Shown piece by piece: positions 1 through 9,713 of a DNA stretch of 64,000 nucleotides (its first letter is position 1; every line of letters starts with the position of its first letter). The notes below the pieces were generated by a model. It was not told where the DNA came from and did no database searches. It saw only the letters and a program-made list of their open reading frames with translations. The position numbers and the translations under genes are program-made. The DNA is from Azonexaceae bacterium. GTDB lineage: Bacteria; Pseudomonadota; Gammaproteobacteria; Burkholderiales; Rhodocyclaceae. The DNA lies in contig JAAXVL010000005.1 of NCBI GenBank assembly GCA_013335535.1, positions 144,959-208,958 on the forward strand. The letters are read 5' to 3'.

Positions 1-84
1 CCCGAAGGGGTACAACCAAAGCCAGCCCTGAATCCCGTAGGGGTCGGCCAGCCGACCCAGTACGACGATATCGTTGCTGCTCAA
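1..84 (-). CDS. rimM: 16S rRNA processing protein RimM, N-terminal fragment
   Basis: The gene runs off the left edge. The 28 visible codons give an N-terminus (VVLGRLADPYGIQGWLWLYP) that matches the first beta-barrel strands of RimM, the factor that binds ribosomal protein S19 and helps 30S head maturation. The proposed start is a TTG at 84-82, nine bases after the rpsP stop. No clear Shine-Dalgarno sequence is visible, so translation is probably coupled to rpsP. The order rpsP-rimM is the standard ribosomal operon order (rpsP-rimM-trmD-rplS). The start codon choice is the least certain part. Confidence 0.85.
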   Translation of the reverse strand, partial: MSSNDIVVLGRLADPYGIQGWLWLYPFG

Positions 85-93
85 AACAAAAAC

Positions 94-348
94 TTAGGCG
101 GCTTGCTGAGCAGCGTGCTGCTTGACCAGACGGGCAACGGTCGGCGACAGCTGGGCGCCATTGCTCTGCCAGTAGGCCAGACGATCGACGGAAACGCGCA
201 GAGCTTCTGCACTGCCGGAAGCAACCGGGTTGTAGAAGCCGATACGTTCAACGAAACGGCCATCACGACGATTGCGGGAATCGGTAACAACCATGTTGTA
301 GAACGGGCGCTTCTTGGCGCCACCACGGGCAAGACGGATAACAACCAT
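94..348 (-). CDS. rpsP: 30S ribosomal protein S16
   Basis: This 84-residue protein has the S16 signature from its first residues ([20 protein letters not shown]), followed by [17 protein letters not shown]. Its length is normal for bacterial S16. It is a structural component of the 30S body and binds 16S rRNA. It is the first gene of a leftward operon with rimM directly behind it. A promoter with a perfect TATAAT lies about 35 bases upstream of the ATG. Confidence 0.98.
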   Translation of the reverse strand: MVVIRLARGGAKKRPFYNMVVTDSRNRRDGRFVERIGFYNPVASGSAEALRVSVDRLAYWQSNGAQLSPTVARLVKQHAAQQAA

Positions 349-383
349 GAGAATACTTTCGTTAGCTGGAAAAAAGACCCGGA

Positions 384-411
384 ATTATATCGCTTTATCA
401 AGGAAAAACAA
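384..411 (-). promoter_or_regulatory. Predicted sigma-70 promoter of rpsP-rimM
   Basis: Reading the minus strand, TTGTTT (411-406) and TATAAT (389-384) are separated by 16 bases. The expected start point near 377 leaves a leader of about 30 bases before the rpsP ATG. The -10 box is a perfect consensus, as expected for a ribosomal protein operon. Confidence 0.6.
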
Positions 412-513
412 GCCACTTAGGAATTGAGAAACACGGTTGTACCGAACACCCACCTTTCTCTCCTACGCCGCACCAATGGCGAAAAGGTAAATATTTGTTA
501 TTCTGTGAGAGCC

Positions 514-2022
514 ATGAGCACCTCACCAGAGTTCCTTTCACCAGCCCCACCCGACGCCAATATCAAGAGCATTCTTGAATGGCTGGCTCTGGCACACGGG
601 AGAACCGGCTCTGACGACGCTGACCAGCTGCATCGCCAGCTCCTGCTACTGCGCGAAGCGGCCATTCCGAACTTCCAGCGCCTCAAGTTGCTCGATCTGC
701 TCTACGGTCAAGCCGAACGGGTCGCCAACGGCGAATTGCCGCGACTGCATGATGTCACCCTGCCCATTTCCCGCAAGCAACGGCAACGTGTGCGCGTGCT
801 ACTCGATGTACTCGAAACCCTGACGCAGGATTATTTCAACACACTGGCCGAACTGTTCGATCCGGAAGGGCCGGGCTCCTCACGCGTACCCCACGTTTCG
901 TTGCGACGGGCCATGCACACGATTGCCTGGCAAGTACGGATCACACACCTGATTGCAGCACCGCAGTCCGCCGGTCTCTGGCAGCTACTGCATTCCGCTT
1001 TTCTCACGGCGCGGCGCCTCGGTCTTGAAGAGTTTCCCGGGCCACAGGGCACGCAGACCATACGCCAGATCTATATCGGCATTTTGCTTGCTGCAGCCGC
1101 ACAGCCAGCCTCGTTCTCGCCAGCCGAACTGGAGTTCATCAACGAGTTCATCAACGATAGCAGTCCGAGCATTGACCTTCTTGAGACACCGCCACTCAAC
1201 AGTGGCGGCGTTTTCTGGGTTGACCTCGACAAGGATTTTCCGGCTCATGCGCTAATCCGCCGCATCCCGACGCCCGATGCCCGCGTGCTCTATTTCTCAT
1301 GCGACACCATCGCTGAACAAGCCTTGAAACAGCGCACTGCACTCCTGCAAGGCATTCCTGCACAAACACTCGGCCTCCCTTTATTTGCCGACACCAGCGC
1401 CGGCACGGGGACGCTGCTACGCATCAACCGGCTTTGGGGCCACCCCACCAAGCGGCGATTCTCGCGGCGTCGCCAGTCCTATCGGGCCAACCTCTGCTCC
1501 GGCCTCGGCAACCTCTGGCAACTTATGAAGTCCCAGCAAACACCGCGGGATCTGAGCGAGTGGATGGTAACCAACGAAAGCCCCGATGGTTACTCGCTGA
1601 TGCACATGTCAGGGCAAACCCAACACCTGCGCGTCGGCGATATTGTTGCACTACAAACCTTGGGCGACCAGTCCGAGGCAACGCCAACATGGCATGTCTG
1701 CATCATCCGCTGGGCCGTATCGGAGAATCCCGAGCATATTGAACTGGGGCTGCAGATACTTGCCCCCAACGCGACCGCGGTGGAAATCACGCACACCTAC
1801 GCGCTGGAATCGAGCAATGTTGCGGCGCTTATCCTGCCTCCGACACCACCGCTCCGCCCAACGCAATCACTGGTGCTGCCGGCCGGCCTGCTAAAAGAAA
1901 ACACACGGCGAATAATCGTCGTGATCGAGGCGGAGAATCTGGAAATTCGCGAGGTTCAGGCCACCAGCCTCGACGAGCAAACGAGTGCCATCGAAATTTT
2001 CAGCGTTTTGCCGGACGATTGA
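514..2022 (+). CDS. Conserved hypothetical protein, possible C-terminal PilZ-like region
   Basis: This is a protein of about 502 residues of unassigned function. The ATG at 514 (MSTSPEFLS) is preferred. An upstream in-frame start at 424 would add an unusual N-terminus over the divergent promoter region. The first 260 residues look alpha-helical, with repeated Leu/Arg-rich segments. A later segment (RRFSRRRQSYRANLCSGLGN) is arginine-rich and resembles the entry to a PilZ-like c-di-GMP-binding barrel, and it is followed by a beta-rich C-terminus. This assignment is only a suggestion. There is no signal peptide or membrane segment. The gene is divergent from rpsP, and its 3' end overlaps the end of the convergent yihY gene by 23 bases. 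Confidence 0.6.
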   Translation: MSTSPEFLSPAPPDANIKSILEWLALAHGRTGSDDADQLHRQLLLLREAAIPNFQRLKLLDLLYGQAERVANGELPRLHDVTLPISRKQRQRVRVLLDVLETLTQDYFNTLAELFDPEGPGSSRVPHVSLRRAMHTIAWQVRITHLIAAPQSAGLWQLLHSAFLTARRLGLEEFPGPQGTQTIRQIYIGILLAAAAQPASFSPAELEFINEFINDSSPSIDLLETPPLNSGGVFWVDLDKDFPAHALIRRIPTPDARVLYFSCDTIAEQALKQRTALLQGIPAQTLGLPLFADTSAGTGTLLRINRLWGHPTKRRFSRRRQSYRANLCSGLGNLWQLMKSQQTPRDLSEWMVTNESPDGYSLMHMSGQTQHLRVGDIVALQTLGDQSEATPTWHVCIIRWAVSENPEHIELGLQILAPNATAVEITHTYALESSNVAALILPPTPPLRPTQSLVLPAGLLKENTRRIIVVIEAENLEIREVQATSLDEQTSAIEIFSVLPDD

Positions 2023-2833
2023 TACTGGCGGCAACAAGACCACCAAACAGTACGACTGCCCACGACAGGTGCAGCCAAACCAGAAACACCGGGAAGGCAG
2101 CAAAGGCACCGTAGATGCTTTTCAGCATGGCAGAACTGACCAGGAAGACTTCAAACACCTTTTGCATGACCGAGAAAGCCAGCGTGGCAAAAATTCCGCC
2201 GGTCAATGCCGCACGCCGCGACACCGGAGCATTCGGTACAGCGTAATAGAGAAACGAGAAAAACAGGCCGAGCAGCACCATCGCCACAGCCTTCAGGGCA
2301 AAACGCCGAATCCAGACAGGTTCATCGAACCAGCCCAAAGAGGTCGTCACGGCAAATGACATCGCACCGGCCACTGCCCCCAGAACGAATGGCCAGACGG
2401 CCATCACAAATGCATACAAACGCAGACGGGCCAGCACCGGGCGCGGCTGGACCTGCCAAAGATGATTGAACGCCCGCTCGATGGTATTCATCAACAAAAA
2501 GGCAGTGACGCTCAGCACTGCGATACCAGCCAGCGTCAAACGCTGCGCCTTGTGCGAAAACTTGCCGATATTTCCGGCAATGGTGCCGGCAGCGCCGGGT
2601 GGCAGCAAAGCCTCGCGGATCAATAAATCGAGTCGTTCCGCCAACAGGTCAAGATACGGAACGGCACCGGCGACCGAGAGCACCACTGCCACCAATGGCA
2701 CGAGCGCCATGAGGGTCGTGAAGGCCAGCGCAGAACTGGTCTGCATCATGTTCTCGCTATGAAAGCGCCGGAAGATGCCGACGCTCCTTGGCGGCTTGAG
2801 GCGGCCGCGACGGGATCGGGAGTGGTTTTGCAT
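2000..2833 (-). CDS. YihY/BrkB family inner-membrane protein
   Basis: This protein of about 277 residues belongs to the YihY/BrkB family, formerly called ribonuclease BN-like and now regarded as a polytopic membrane protein of unclear function. The opening segment ENMMQTSSALAFTTLMALVP is the family hallmark. It is followed by about six hydrophobic helices and the family's internal FLLMNTIERAFNHLWQV. The ATG at 2833 (MQNHSRSRRG) is chosen because the next upstream in-frame start would cross the wrbA promoter and start codon. The basic N-terminus fits a cytoplasmic end. The 3' end overlaps the convergent upstream gene. Confidence 0.9.
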   Translation of the reverse strand: MQNHSRSRRGRLKPPRSVGIFRRFHSENMMQTSSALAFTTLMALVPLVAVVLSVAGAVPYLDLLAERLDLLIREALLPPGAAGTIAGNIGKFSHKAQRLTLAGIAVLSVTAFLLMNTIERAFNHLWQVQPRPVLARLRLYAFVMAVWPFVLGAVAGAMSFAVTTSLGWFDEPVWIRRFALKAVAMVLLGLFFSFLYYAVPNAPVSRRAALTGGIFATLAFSVMQKVFEVFLVSSAMLKSIYGAFAAFPVFLVWLHLSWAVVLFGGLVAASINRPAKR

Positions 2834-2840
2834 GGGGCCG

Positions 2841-2846
2841 TATAAT
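2841..2846 (+). promoter_or_regulatory. Perfect -10 box just ahead of wrbA
   Basis: TATAAT starts 14 bases before the wrbA ATG at 2855. A start point 6-8 bases downstream of the box would fall at about 2852-2854, giving an mRNA with almost no leader. No good -35 box and no Shine-Dalgarno sequence are visible. The call therefore rests on the -10 match alone. Confidence 0.45.
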
Positions 2847-2854
2847 AGCCGACC

Positions 2855-3451
2855 ATGAAAGACATCCTCGTCCTCTATTACAGCCACCGCGGCTCTGTCC
2901 GCGCGCTCGCCGAACGCATCGCAGCCGGCATCGAATCGGTTCCTGGCATGCAGGCCCGCCTGCGTACCGTCCCCCGCGTTTCAGCCACCTGCGAAACGAC
3001 CGAACCGGGTGTTCCGGACTTCGGCGCGCCTTACGTCGAACTCGCCGACCTTGAGGAATGCGTTGGCCTAGCTTTGGGCAGCCCGGTTCGCTTCGGCAAC
3101 ATGGCGGCGCCAATGAAATATTTCTGGGATGGCACCATCGCCGACTGGCTGAATGGCACACTGGCCGGCAAACCCGCCTGCGTCTTCACGTCGAGTGGCA
3201 GCCACCACGGCGGCAACGAAAGTACCTTGCTGTCAATGATGCTGCCCCTGCTTCACCACGGAATGCTGATCATCGGCCTTCCCTTTACTGAACCCGAGCT
3301 TTCCTCAACCAGCGCTGGCGGCACGCCTTATGGCCCGAGCCATGTCGCTGGCGCGACCGGCAGCCCGCTACTGACCGAAGCCGAGAGCCGCCTGGCTTTT
3401 ATCCAGGGACAGCGCATTTCAAATTTAGCCCAAAAACTGAGTAGACCGTGA
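2855..3451 (+). CDS. wrbA: WrbA-type NAD(P)H:quinone oxidoreductase (flavodoxin-like)
   Basis: This 198-residue flavodoxin-fold protein reduces quinones by two electrons using bound FMN, limiting semiquinone and redox stress in the cytoplasm. The N-terminal FMN-phosphate loop is YYSHRGSVRALAERI. The family's GSPVRFGNMAAPMKYFWD and SSGSHHGGNESTL segments are both present, and the length is normal. Its TGA overlaps the GTG of the next gene (GTGA), so the pair is probably translationally coupled. A perfect -10 box lies only 14 bases upstream of the ATG. Confidence 0.93.
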   Translation: MKDILVLYYSHRGSVRALAERIAAGIESVPGMQARLRTVPRVSATCETTEPGVPDFGAPYVELADLEECVGLALGSPVRFGNMAAPMKYFWDGTIADWLNGTLAGKPACVFTSSGSHHGGNESTLLSMMLPLLHHGMLIIGLPFTEPELSSTSAGGTPYGPSHVAGATGSPLLTEAESRLAFIQGQRISNLAQKLSRP

Positions 3452-3819
3452 CAACCGCCACCCGTTATCAGATTTCCGCCAGCGCCTGTCTGATCGCGCT
3501 GATTTTCCTCTGCCTGGCCTGGGAAGGCTGGCTGGCGCCACTCCGGCCTGGTGGCTCATGGATGGTCTTGAAAGGCGCATTCCTGCTCGTTCCGCTCTTC
3601 GGCATCCTGCGCGGCAAGCGCTACACCTACAAATGGCTGTCGCTGTTCATCCAGTTCTACCTGATGGAAGGACTGCTGCGCGCCACCAGCGACCACGGGG
3701 TGATCCAGCAACTCGCTGTGGCCGAGACGGTTCTGGCCACCGCTCTTTTCGTCCTGACCATACTCTTTATCCGCACCACCCGCGCCCCCAAAGAAGAAAA
3801 AGCCGCCCAGCAGAGCTGA
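3448..3819 (+). CDS. DUF2069 family membrane protein
   Basis: This small membrane protein of 123 residues starts at a GTG that overlaps the wrbA stop. Four hydrophobic helices are visible: residues about 8-28, 36-53, 62-77 and 88-108. The segment GILRGKRYTYKWLSL is typical of DUF2069 proteins, which commonly sit beside wrbA in betaproteobacteria. The function is unknown. The tight coupling suggests a shared role with the quinone reductase, but that is inference. The last codons overlap a hairpin that probably terminates the convergent leuA. Confidence 0.85.
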   Translation: MTTATRYQISASACLIALIFLCLAWEGWLAPLRPGGSWMVLKGAFLLVPLFGILRGKRYTYKWLSLFIQFYLMEGLLRATSDHGVIQQLAVAETVLATALFVLTILFIRTTRAPKEEKAAQQS

Positions 3820-3827
3820 AGCGGCTT
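3800..3827 (-). terminator. Putative rho-independent terminator of leuA
   Basis: A stem of AAGCCGC (3800-3806) and GCGGCTT (3821-3827) encloses a 14-base loop. On the minus strand it is followed by TTTTTCTTC. It lies 24 bases beyond the leuA stop and overlaps the end of the convergent DUF2069 gene. Confidence 0.55.
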
Positions 3828-3850
3828 CCGGTGAGATCTGGCGCGGGCAA

Positions 3851-5392
3851 TCAGACGTCGCCCTGGGCCTTCACCTTGTCGAGCGAGGAATGCAGCTTGT
3901 TAAGGGCATTCAGATAGGAACGCGCCGAGGCGATGACGATATCCGTATCGGCGCCATTGCCGTTAACGACACGGTCGGCCTTGGTCAGACGCGTCGTCAC
4001 TTCGCCCTGAGCATCGGTACCGGTCGTGATTGCATTGACCGAGTAAAGCATCAACTGCGCGCCGCTGTTGACGATGCCCTCAATGGCTTTGAAGGTCGCA
4101 TCGACCGGACCACCGCCTTCGGCTTCGCCCTTCTGCTCGACACCACCAACGCTCAAAATCACCTTGGCGTGAGGCATCTCGCCAGTTTCAGAGCAGACAT
4201 GTGAATAGAGCAGCTTGTAATGCTCCTGATCGGGCGTCACCACCTCGTCGGAAACCAGCGCATGCAGGTCTTCATCGAAGATTTCGTGCTTGCGGTCGGC
4301 CAGTTCCTTGAAGCGGGCAAAGGCGGCATTGACGGCTTCATCGCTTTCCAGCTCAATGCCAAGTTCCTGCAAACGACTCTTGAACGCGTTCCGCCCGGAA
4401 TGCTTCCCGAGAACCAGCTTATTCTGTGTCCACCCCACATCCTGCGCACGCATGATTTCGTAGGTTTCGCGGTGTTTGAGTACGCCGTCCTGATGGATGC
4501 CAGACTCGTGCGCGAAAGCATTGGCCCCGACCACCGCCTTGTTCGGCTGAACCGGGTAGCCGGTGATCTGCGAAATCAACTTGGAAGCCGGGACGATCTG
4601 CGTCGTATCGATGCGTGTTTCGAGTTCGAAAATATCCGGCCGAGTACGCACCGTCATGACGATTTCCTCGAGCGCCGCGTTGCCGGCACGCTCACCGAGG
4701 CCGTTGATCGTACATTCGACCTGCCGTGCCCCGGCCAAAACAGCTGCCAGCGAATTGGAAACAGCCAGCCCGAGATCGTTATGACAATGAACCGACCACA
4801 CCACCTTGTCCGAATTCGGCACACGCTCAATCAGCTGGCGCATGGTTTCTGCGTACTGGAACGGAATGGCGTAACCGACGGTATCCGGCACGTTGATCGT
4901 CTTCGCCCCGGCCTTGATCACAGCTTCGAAAATACGGCAAAGAAAAACAATTTCCGAACGCCCGGCATCCTCGGCCGAAAACTCGATGTCGTCGGTGAAC
5001 TGCCGCGCCCAGCCGATCGACTTGACCGCCTGCTCGACCACCTGATCCGGCGACATGCGCAGCTTCTTCTCCATGTGAATCGGAGATGTGGCGATAAAGG
5101 TATGAATACGCCCTGATTTCGCCGGTTTGATCGCCTCGCCGGCCCGACTAATATCGTTCTCGTTAGCACGGGCCAGAGAACAGACCGTCGAATCCTTGAT
5201 GGCATGAGCGATAGCCTGGATAGACTCGAAATCACCGGGAGAAGCAGCAGCAAAGCCAGCCTCGATAACATCGACCCGCATCTTTTCCAGTTGGCGGGCA
5301 ACGCGGATCTTCTCTTCCCGTGTCATCGATGCGCCCGGACTTTGCTCACCGTCACGCAGGGTCGTATCGAAAATAACCAGATGCTGTTTCAT
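3851..5392 (-). CDS. leuA: 2-isopropylmalate synthase
   Basis: LeuA condenses acetyl-CoA with 2-oxoisovalerate, the first committed step of leucine synthesis. The DRE-TIM-lyase signature [12 protein letters not shown] lies at residues 9-20, and the second signature [16 protein letters not shown] is present. The catalytic barrel is followed by a C-terminal LeuA dimer domain that senses leucine for feedback inhibition. At 513 residues it is full length. It lies 12 bases downstream of pssA and belongs to the classical betaproteobacterial block ilvBHC-pssA-leuA. Confidence 0.97.
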   Translation of the reverse strand: MKQHLVIFDTTLRDGEQSPGASMTREEKIRVARQLEKMRVDVIEAGFAAASPGDFESIQAIAHAIKDSTVCSLARANENDISRAGEAIKPAKSGRIHTFIATSPIHMEKKLRMSPDQVVEQAVKSIGWARQFTDDIEFSAEDAGRSEIVFLCRIFEAVIKAGAKTINVPDTVGYAIPFQYAETMRQLIERVPNSDKVVWSVHCHNDLGLAVSNSLAAVLAGARQVECTINGLGERAGNAALEEIVMTVRTRPDIFELETRIDTTQIVPASKLISQITGYPVQPNKAVVGANAFAHESGIHQDGVLKHRETYEIMRAQDVGWTQNKLVLGKHSGRNAFKSRLQELGIELESDEAVNAAFARFKELADRKHEIFDEDLHALVSDEVVTPDQEHYKLLYSHVCSETGEMPHAKVILSVGGVEQKGEAEGGGPVDATFKAIEGIVNSGAQLMLYSVNAITTGTDAQGEVTTRLTKADRVVNGNGADTDIVIASARSYLNALNKLHSSLDKVKAQGDV

Positions 5393-5404
5393 AAATACTC
5401 CGAA

Positions 5405-6157
5405 CTACGGGGCTTTGCGTTTGAGCAGGCCAATCCCAGCCTGGACATAGCCCGACAAACCATAAATGACGAAGAAGCCGAACAGTGCAATTTCCGGGCT
5501 ATAGGCCACCAGCGCAAAACCCAAGGCAATAGCGGCAATCACGAAGAAGGGCACACTCTTCTTGAGATTGATGTCCTTGAAACTGTAAAAACGAATATTG
5601 GACACCATGGTCACGCCAGCAAACACCGTTAACACACAGGCCAACCAGCGCACATCGCTACCGGCCACACCAGTTTCAATGCATACCCACACTAGGCCCG
5701 CTACCAGCGCCGCCGCAGCCGGCGAGGGCAAACCCTGGAAATAGCGCTTGTCCATGACCTCCAGCGTCGTATTGAAGCGCGCCAAGCGCAGAGCAGCCCC
5801 GGCACAGTAGATGAAGGCCGCAATCCAGCCCAGACGCCCCATATCGCGCAGCGCCCATTCATACATCACCAGCGCCGGCGCCGCGCCAAAGCTGACCATA
5901 TCGGATAGTGAATCGTATTCTGCCCCAAAGGCCGACTGCGTATTGGTCAGACGCGCCACGCGGCCATCGAGCCCGTCGAGGACCATGGCGATGAAGATGG
6001 CCATCGCCGCCCGCGCAAAGTCGCCCTGCATGGCCTGCACGATGGCGAAGAATCCGGCGAACAACGCCGCCGTGGTGAACAGGTTGGGCAACACGTAAAT
6101 ACCGCGCCGCTTAACCTCTGGATTGAACAGCGATTTACGGGGTTTGAGTTCGGTCAT
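5405..6157 (-). CDS. pssA: CDP-diacylglycerol-serine O-phosphatidyltransferase
   Basis: This membrane enzyme makes phosphatidylserine, the precursor of phosphatidylethanolamine, from CDP-diacylglycerol and serine. The CDP-alcohol phosphotransferase motif is complete: DGRVAR at 64-69, Gly78, Asp82 and Asp86. The 250-residue chain has several hydrophobic helices and a basic N-terminus. It sits between ilvC and leuA, a conserved betaproteobacterial position with no obvious metabolic link to branched-chain amino acids. Confidence 0.95.
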   Translation of the reverse strand: MTELKPRKSLFNPEVKRRGIYVLPNLFTTAALFAGFFAIVQAMQGDFARAAMAIFIAMVLDGLDGRVARLTNTQSAFGAEYDSLSDMVSFGAAPALVMYEWALRDMGRLGWIAAFIYCAGAALRLARFNTTLEVMDKRYFQGLPSPAAAALVAGLVWVCIETGVAGSDVRWLACVLTVFAGVTMVSNIRFYSFKDINLKKSVPFFVIAAIALGFALVAYSPEIALFGFFVIYGLSGYVQAGIGLLKRKAP

Positions 6158-6224
6158 GGGTCACATATCAACGGGCAACCCGAAAAGGATACACCCGGAA
6201 AGCATCAAAATCCGCAAACAACAA

Positions 6225-6250
6225 GGGCGGTGCAGTTTCCCACACCGCCC
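6225..6250 (-). terminator. Putative terminator downstream of ilvC
   Basis: A perfect 8-bp stem, GGGCGGTG (6225-6232) with CACCGCCC (6243-6250), has a 10-base loop. On the minus strand it is followed by TTGTTGTTTG. It lies between ilvC and pssA and may separate or attenuate transcription between them. Confidence 0.6.
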
Positions 6251-6258
6251 AAAGCGAA

Positions 6259-6325
6259 GGTAGCGCTAGGCGCGCATGCGCAGACAGTACGTTAGTACGG
6301 CAAGCGGAAGCAACGATGCGCTACC
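6259..6325. repeat. 67-bp imperfect inverted-repeat element in the ilvC 3' region
   Basis: GGTAGCGC (6259-6266) pairs with GCGCTACC (6318-6325). Inside lie the palindrome GCGCATGCGC and a small GTAC-GTTA-GTAC hairpin. It sits directly after the ilvC stop codon and could form a structured 3' untranslated RNA or be a REP-like element. No function can be assigned from sequence alone. Confidence 0.45.
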
Positions 6326-6343
6326 GAGCCCGCGACAACCCAA

Positions 6344-7384
<1,041 letters not shown>

Positions 7385-7876
7385 TTAGACTTTAAGAATA
7401 CGATCGCCACGACCAATGCCACAGACACCGGTACGGACGGTTTCGAGAATCAGGCCGGCATCGAGCGCGGCGATGAAGGAGTCGAGCTTGGAGCTTGCGC
7501 CGGTCAACTCGATCACATAGGTCGACTCCGTGACGTCGATGATGCGACCACGGAAAATATCGGCCATCCGCTTCATCTCTTCGCGATCCTTGCCGGTGGC
7601 GCGAACCTTGATCAGCATCAGTTCGCGCTCGACATGAGCAGCCTCGGAGAGATCGACCACCTTGACCACATCGACCAGCTTGTTGAGCTGTTTCGTGATC
7701 TGCTCCAGCACCTCGTCGGATCCGGAAGTCAGGATGGTCATCCGGGACAGCGAGGGATCTTCCGTCGGTGCCACGGTCAGCGATTCAATATTGTAGCCAC
7801 GGGCGGAGAACAGCCCGGCCACGCGGGAAAGTGCGCCCGATTCGTTTTCAATCAGGATGGAAATGATATGTCGCAT
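7385..7876 (-). CDS. ilvH: Acetolactate synthase small (regulatory) subunit
   Basis: This 163-residue regulatory subunit activates IlvB and confers valine feedback inhibition. The N-terminal ACT domain (MRHIISILIENESGALSRVA, then GLFSARGYNIESLTVAPTED) is canonical. The C-terminal activation domain ends in TGVCGIGRGDRIL. It lies 19 bases after the ilvB stop. Confidence 0.97.
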   Translation of the reverse strand: MRHIISILIENESGALSRVAGLFSARGYNIESLTVAPTEDPSLSRMTILTSGSDEVLEQITKQLNKLVDVVKVVDLSEAAHVERELMLIKVRATGKDREEMKRMADIFRGRIIDVTESTYVIELTGASSKLDSFIAALDAGLILETVRTGVCGIGRGDRILKV

Positions 7877-7895
7877 TTTTCTTTTCCTCCCCCGC

Positions 7896-9596
7896 TCAGA
7901 TATCTTCAGCGAGGATCATTTCAGTCAGCCCCTTGCCGGCTGCAACCATCGGAAAGACGTTAGCACCCGGATCGATGATGAAGTCCATGAAGACCAAATC
8001 GTCCTTATGCTCGGTAAAGGCCTTGCGCAAAGCCGGCTCGACATCTTCCGGTTTTTCGATCTTCATGCCGACATGGCCATAGGCTTCGGCCAGCTTGACG
8101 AAATCGGGTAGCGAAGTAACGTAGGACTGCGAGTAGCGCTTGGAATAGAACATTTCCTGCCACTGCCGCACCATGCCCAACATGCCGTTATTGAGGTTGA
8201 TGATCTTGATCGGGAAACCGTACTGTTTGCAGGTCGACAATTCCTGGATACACATCTGGATCGAACCTTCGCCAGTCACACAGGCGACCTGCGCATCCGG
8301 ATTGGCCATAAGCACGCCCATGCCATACGGCAGGCCGACACCCATGGTGCCCAAACCACCGGAATTGATCCAGCGACGCGGCTTGTCGAACTTGTAATAT
8401 TGCGCTGCAAACATCTGGTGCTGACCGACGTCCGATGTAATGAAGGCATTGCCACCAGTCACTTCGTAGAGCTTTTCCATGACGAACTGCGGCATGATGT
8501 GCTCGGATTGCTTGTAGCGTAGAGAATCCCGCCCACGCCATTCGTCGATCTGCTTCCACCAGTTGGCGACTTCAGGGTCGGTCTTGAAACCGCCATCCAT
8601 CAACTTGACGATTTCTTCGATCACATCCGGAACATTGCCGACGATGGGCACATCGACCTTGACCCGTTTGGAAATCGACGACGGATCGATATCGATATGG
8701 ATGACACGACGCTTCTCTTCGCCAAAGTGCTCAGGATTCCCGATCACACGATCGTCAAAACGGGCACCGATGGCCAGAATCACATCGGCGTAGTGCATTG
8801 CATTATTGGCTTCGAAAGTTCCGTGCATGCCGAGCATGCCGATGAACTGCTTGTCCGTCGCCGGATAGCCGCCCAGACCCATCAGGGTATTGGTGACCGG
8901 GAAGTTCAGCTTGTGTGCCAGCTTGGTCAACTGCTCGGCCGCGTCGGACAGAATGACTCCGCCACCGGTATAGATAACCGGGCGCTTGGCCTCCTGCAGA
9001 ATCTGCACGGCCTTCTTGATCTGCCCCAGATGCCCCTTGACCACGGGGTTGTAGGACCGCATCTGGATCGTCTTCGGGTAATCGAACTCGCACATCTGGG
9101 CAGTAATATCCTTGGGGATATCGACCACTACAGGACCGGGGCGACCGGTCGAAGCAATGTGGAAAGCCTTCTTGATGGTTACTGCCAGATCCTTGACATC
9201 CTTGACCAAGAAATTGTGCTTGACGCAGGGGCGGGTGATACCGACCGTGTCGCACTCTTGGAAAGCGTCCTGACCGATGTAGAACGACGGCACCTGGCCG
9301 GTCAACACCACCATCGGAATGGAGTCCATGTAGGCCGTAGCGATACCGGTCACGGTATTCGTCACCCCGGGCCCCGACGTCACCAGAGCGACACCGACCC
9401 GCTGCGATGAGCGCGAATAGGCATCTGCAGCATGAACAGCTGCCTGTTCGTGACGAACAAGAATGTGTTTGACCTGATCCTGCTTGAAAAGGGCGTCGTA
9501 TATGTGCAAAACGGAACCGCCGGGGTATCCGAAAACACAATCGACCTTTTCTTCTTGCAGGCACCTGATTACAATTTCTGCACCGCTGATCATCAT
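7896..9596 (-). CDS. ilvB: Acetolactate synthase large (catalytic) subunit
   Basis: This TPP- and FAD-dependent enzyme condenses two pyruvates, or pyruvate with 2-oxobutyrate, at the entry to branched-chain amino acid synthesis. Reading from the chosen start MMISGAEIVIRCL, the PYR domain contains FGYPGGSVLHIYDALF with the catalytic Glu in RHEQAAVHAADAY. The C-terminal TPP-binding motif GEGSIQM...NLNN carries Glu where most enzymes have Asp, a form I recall as common in betaproteobacterial IlvB. A further upstream start would place coding sequence over the predicted promoter, so 9596 is preferred. About 566 residues. Confidence 0.96.
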   Translation of the reverse strand: MMISGAEIVIRCLQEEKVDCVFGYPGGSVLHIYDALFKQDQVKHILVRHEQAAVHAADAYSRSSQRVGVALVTSGPGVTNTVTGIATAYMDSIPMVVLTGQVPSFYIGQDAFQECDTVGITRPCVKHNFLVKDVKDLAVTIKKAFHIASTGRPGPVVVDIPKDITAQMCEFDYPKTIQMRSYNPVVKGHLGQIKKAVQILQEAKRPVIYTGGGVILSDAAEQLTKLAHKLNFPVTNTLMGLGGYPATDKQFIGMLGMHGTFEANNAMHYADVILAIGARFDDRVIGNPEHFGEEKRRVIHIDIDPSSISKRVKVDVPIVGNVPDVIEEIVKLMDGGFKTDPEVANWWKQIDEWRGRDSLRYKQSEHIMPQFVMEKLYEVTGGNAFITSDVGQHQMFAAQYYKFDKPRRWINSGGLGTMGVGLPYGMGVLMANPDAQVACVTGEGSIQMCIQELSTCKQYGFPIKIINLNNGMLGMVRQWQEMFYSKRYSQSYVTSLPDFVKLAEAYGHVGMKIEKPEDVEPALRKAFTEHKDDLVFMDFIIDPGANVFPMVAAGKGLTEMILAEDI

Positions 9597-9633
9597 TCTT
9601 GAGCCCAAAAAAGCTATCGCGTAAAAGGGCGTA

Positions 9634-9662
9634 ACCTTAATCGACCGACCATTTTCGGTCAA
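9634..9662 (-). promoter_or_regulatory. Predicted sigma-70 promoter of ilvBHC
   Basis: On the minus strand TTGACC (9662-9657) and TAAGGT (9639-9634) are separated by exactly 17 bases. The predicted transcript would start near 9627, about 30 bases before the ilvB ATG. It is back to back with the sigma-factor promoter, whose -10 box is at 9681. Confidence 0.5.
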
Positions 9663-9680
9663 GGTTTCCCGGCATATCCC

Positions 9681-9686
9681 TATAAT
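9681..9686 (+). promoter_or_regulatory. -10 box of the sigma-factor operon
   Basis: A perfect TATAAT lies 28 bases before the proposed CTG start at 9714. The -35 region is poor and overlaps the divergent ilvBHC promoter. Transcription would begin near 9693, leaving a leader of about 20 bases that contains GGAAGAG as a ribosome-binding site. Confidence 0.45.
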
Positions 9687-9713
9687 GCTCAAGAACTTTC
9701 GGAAGAGACGACC

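Noticed and set aside
424..513. Upstream extension of the 514-2022 gene to 424
   Set aside because: The extra 30 residues look random and run over the rpsP promoter region. The ATG at 514 is a better start.
7896..8400. GEGS instead of GDGS in the TPP motif of IlvB as a defect
   Set aside because: As far as I recall the Glu form is common in betaproteobacterial IlvB, and the rest of the enzyme is intact.
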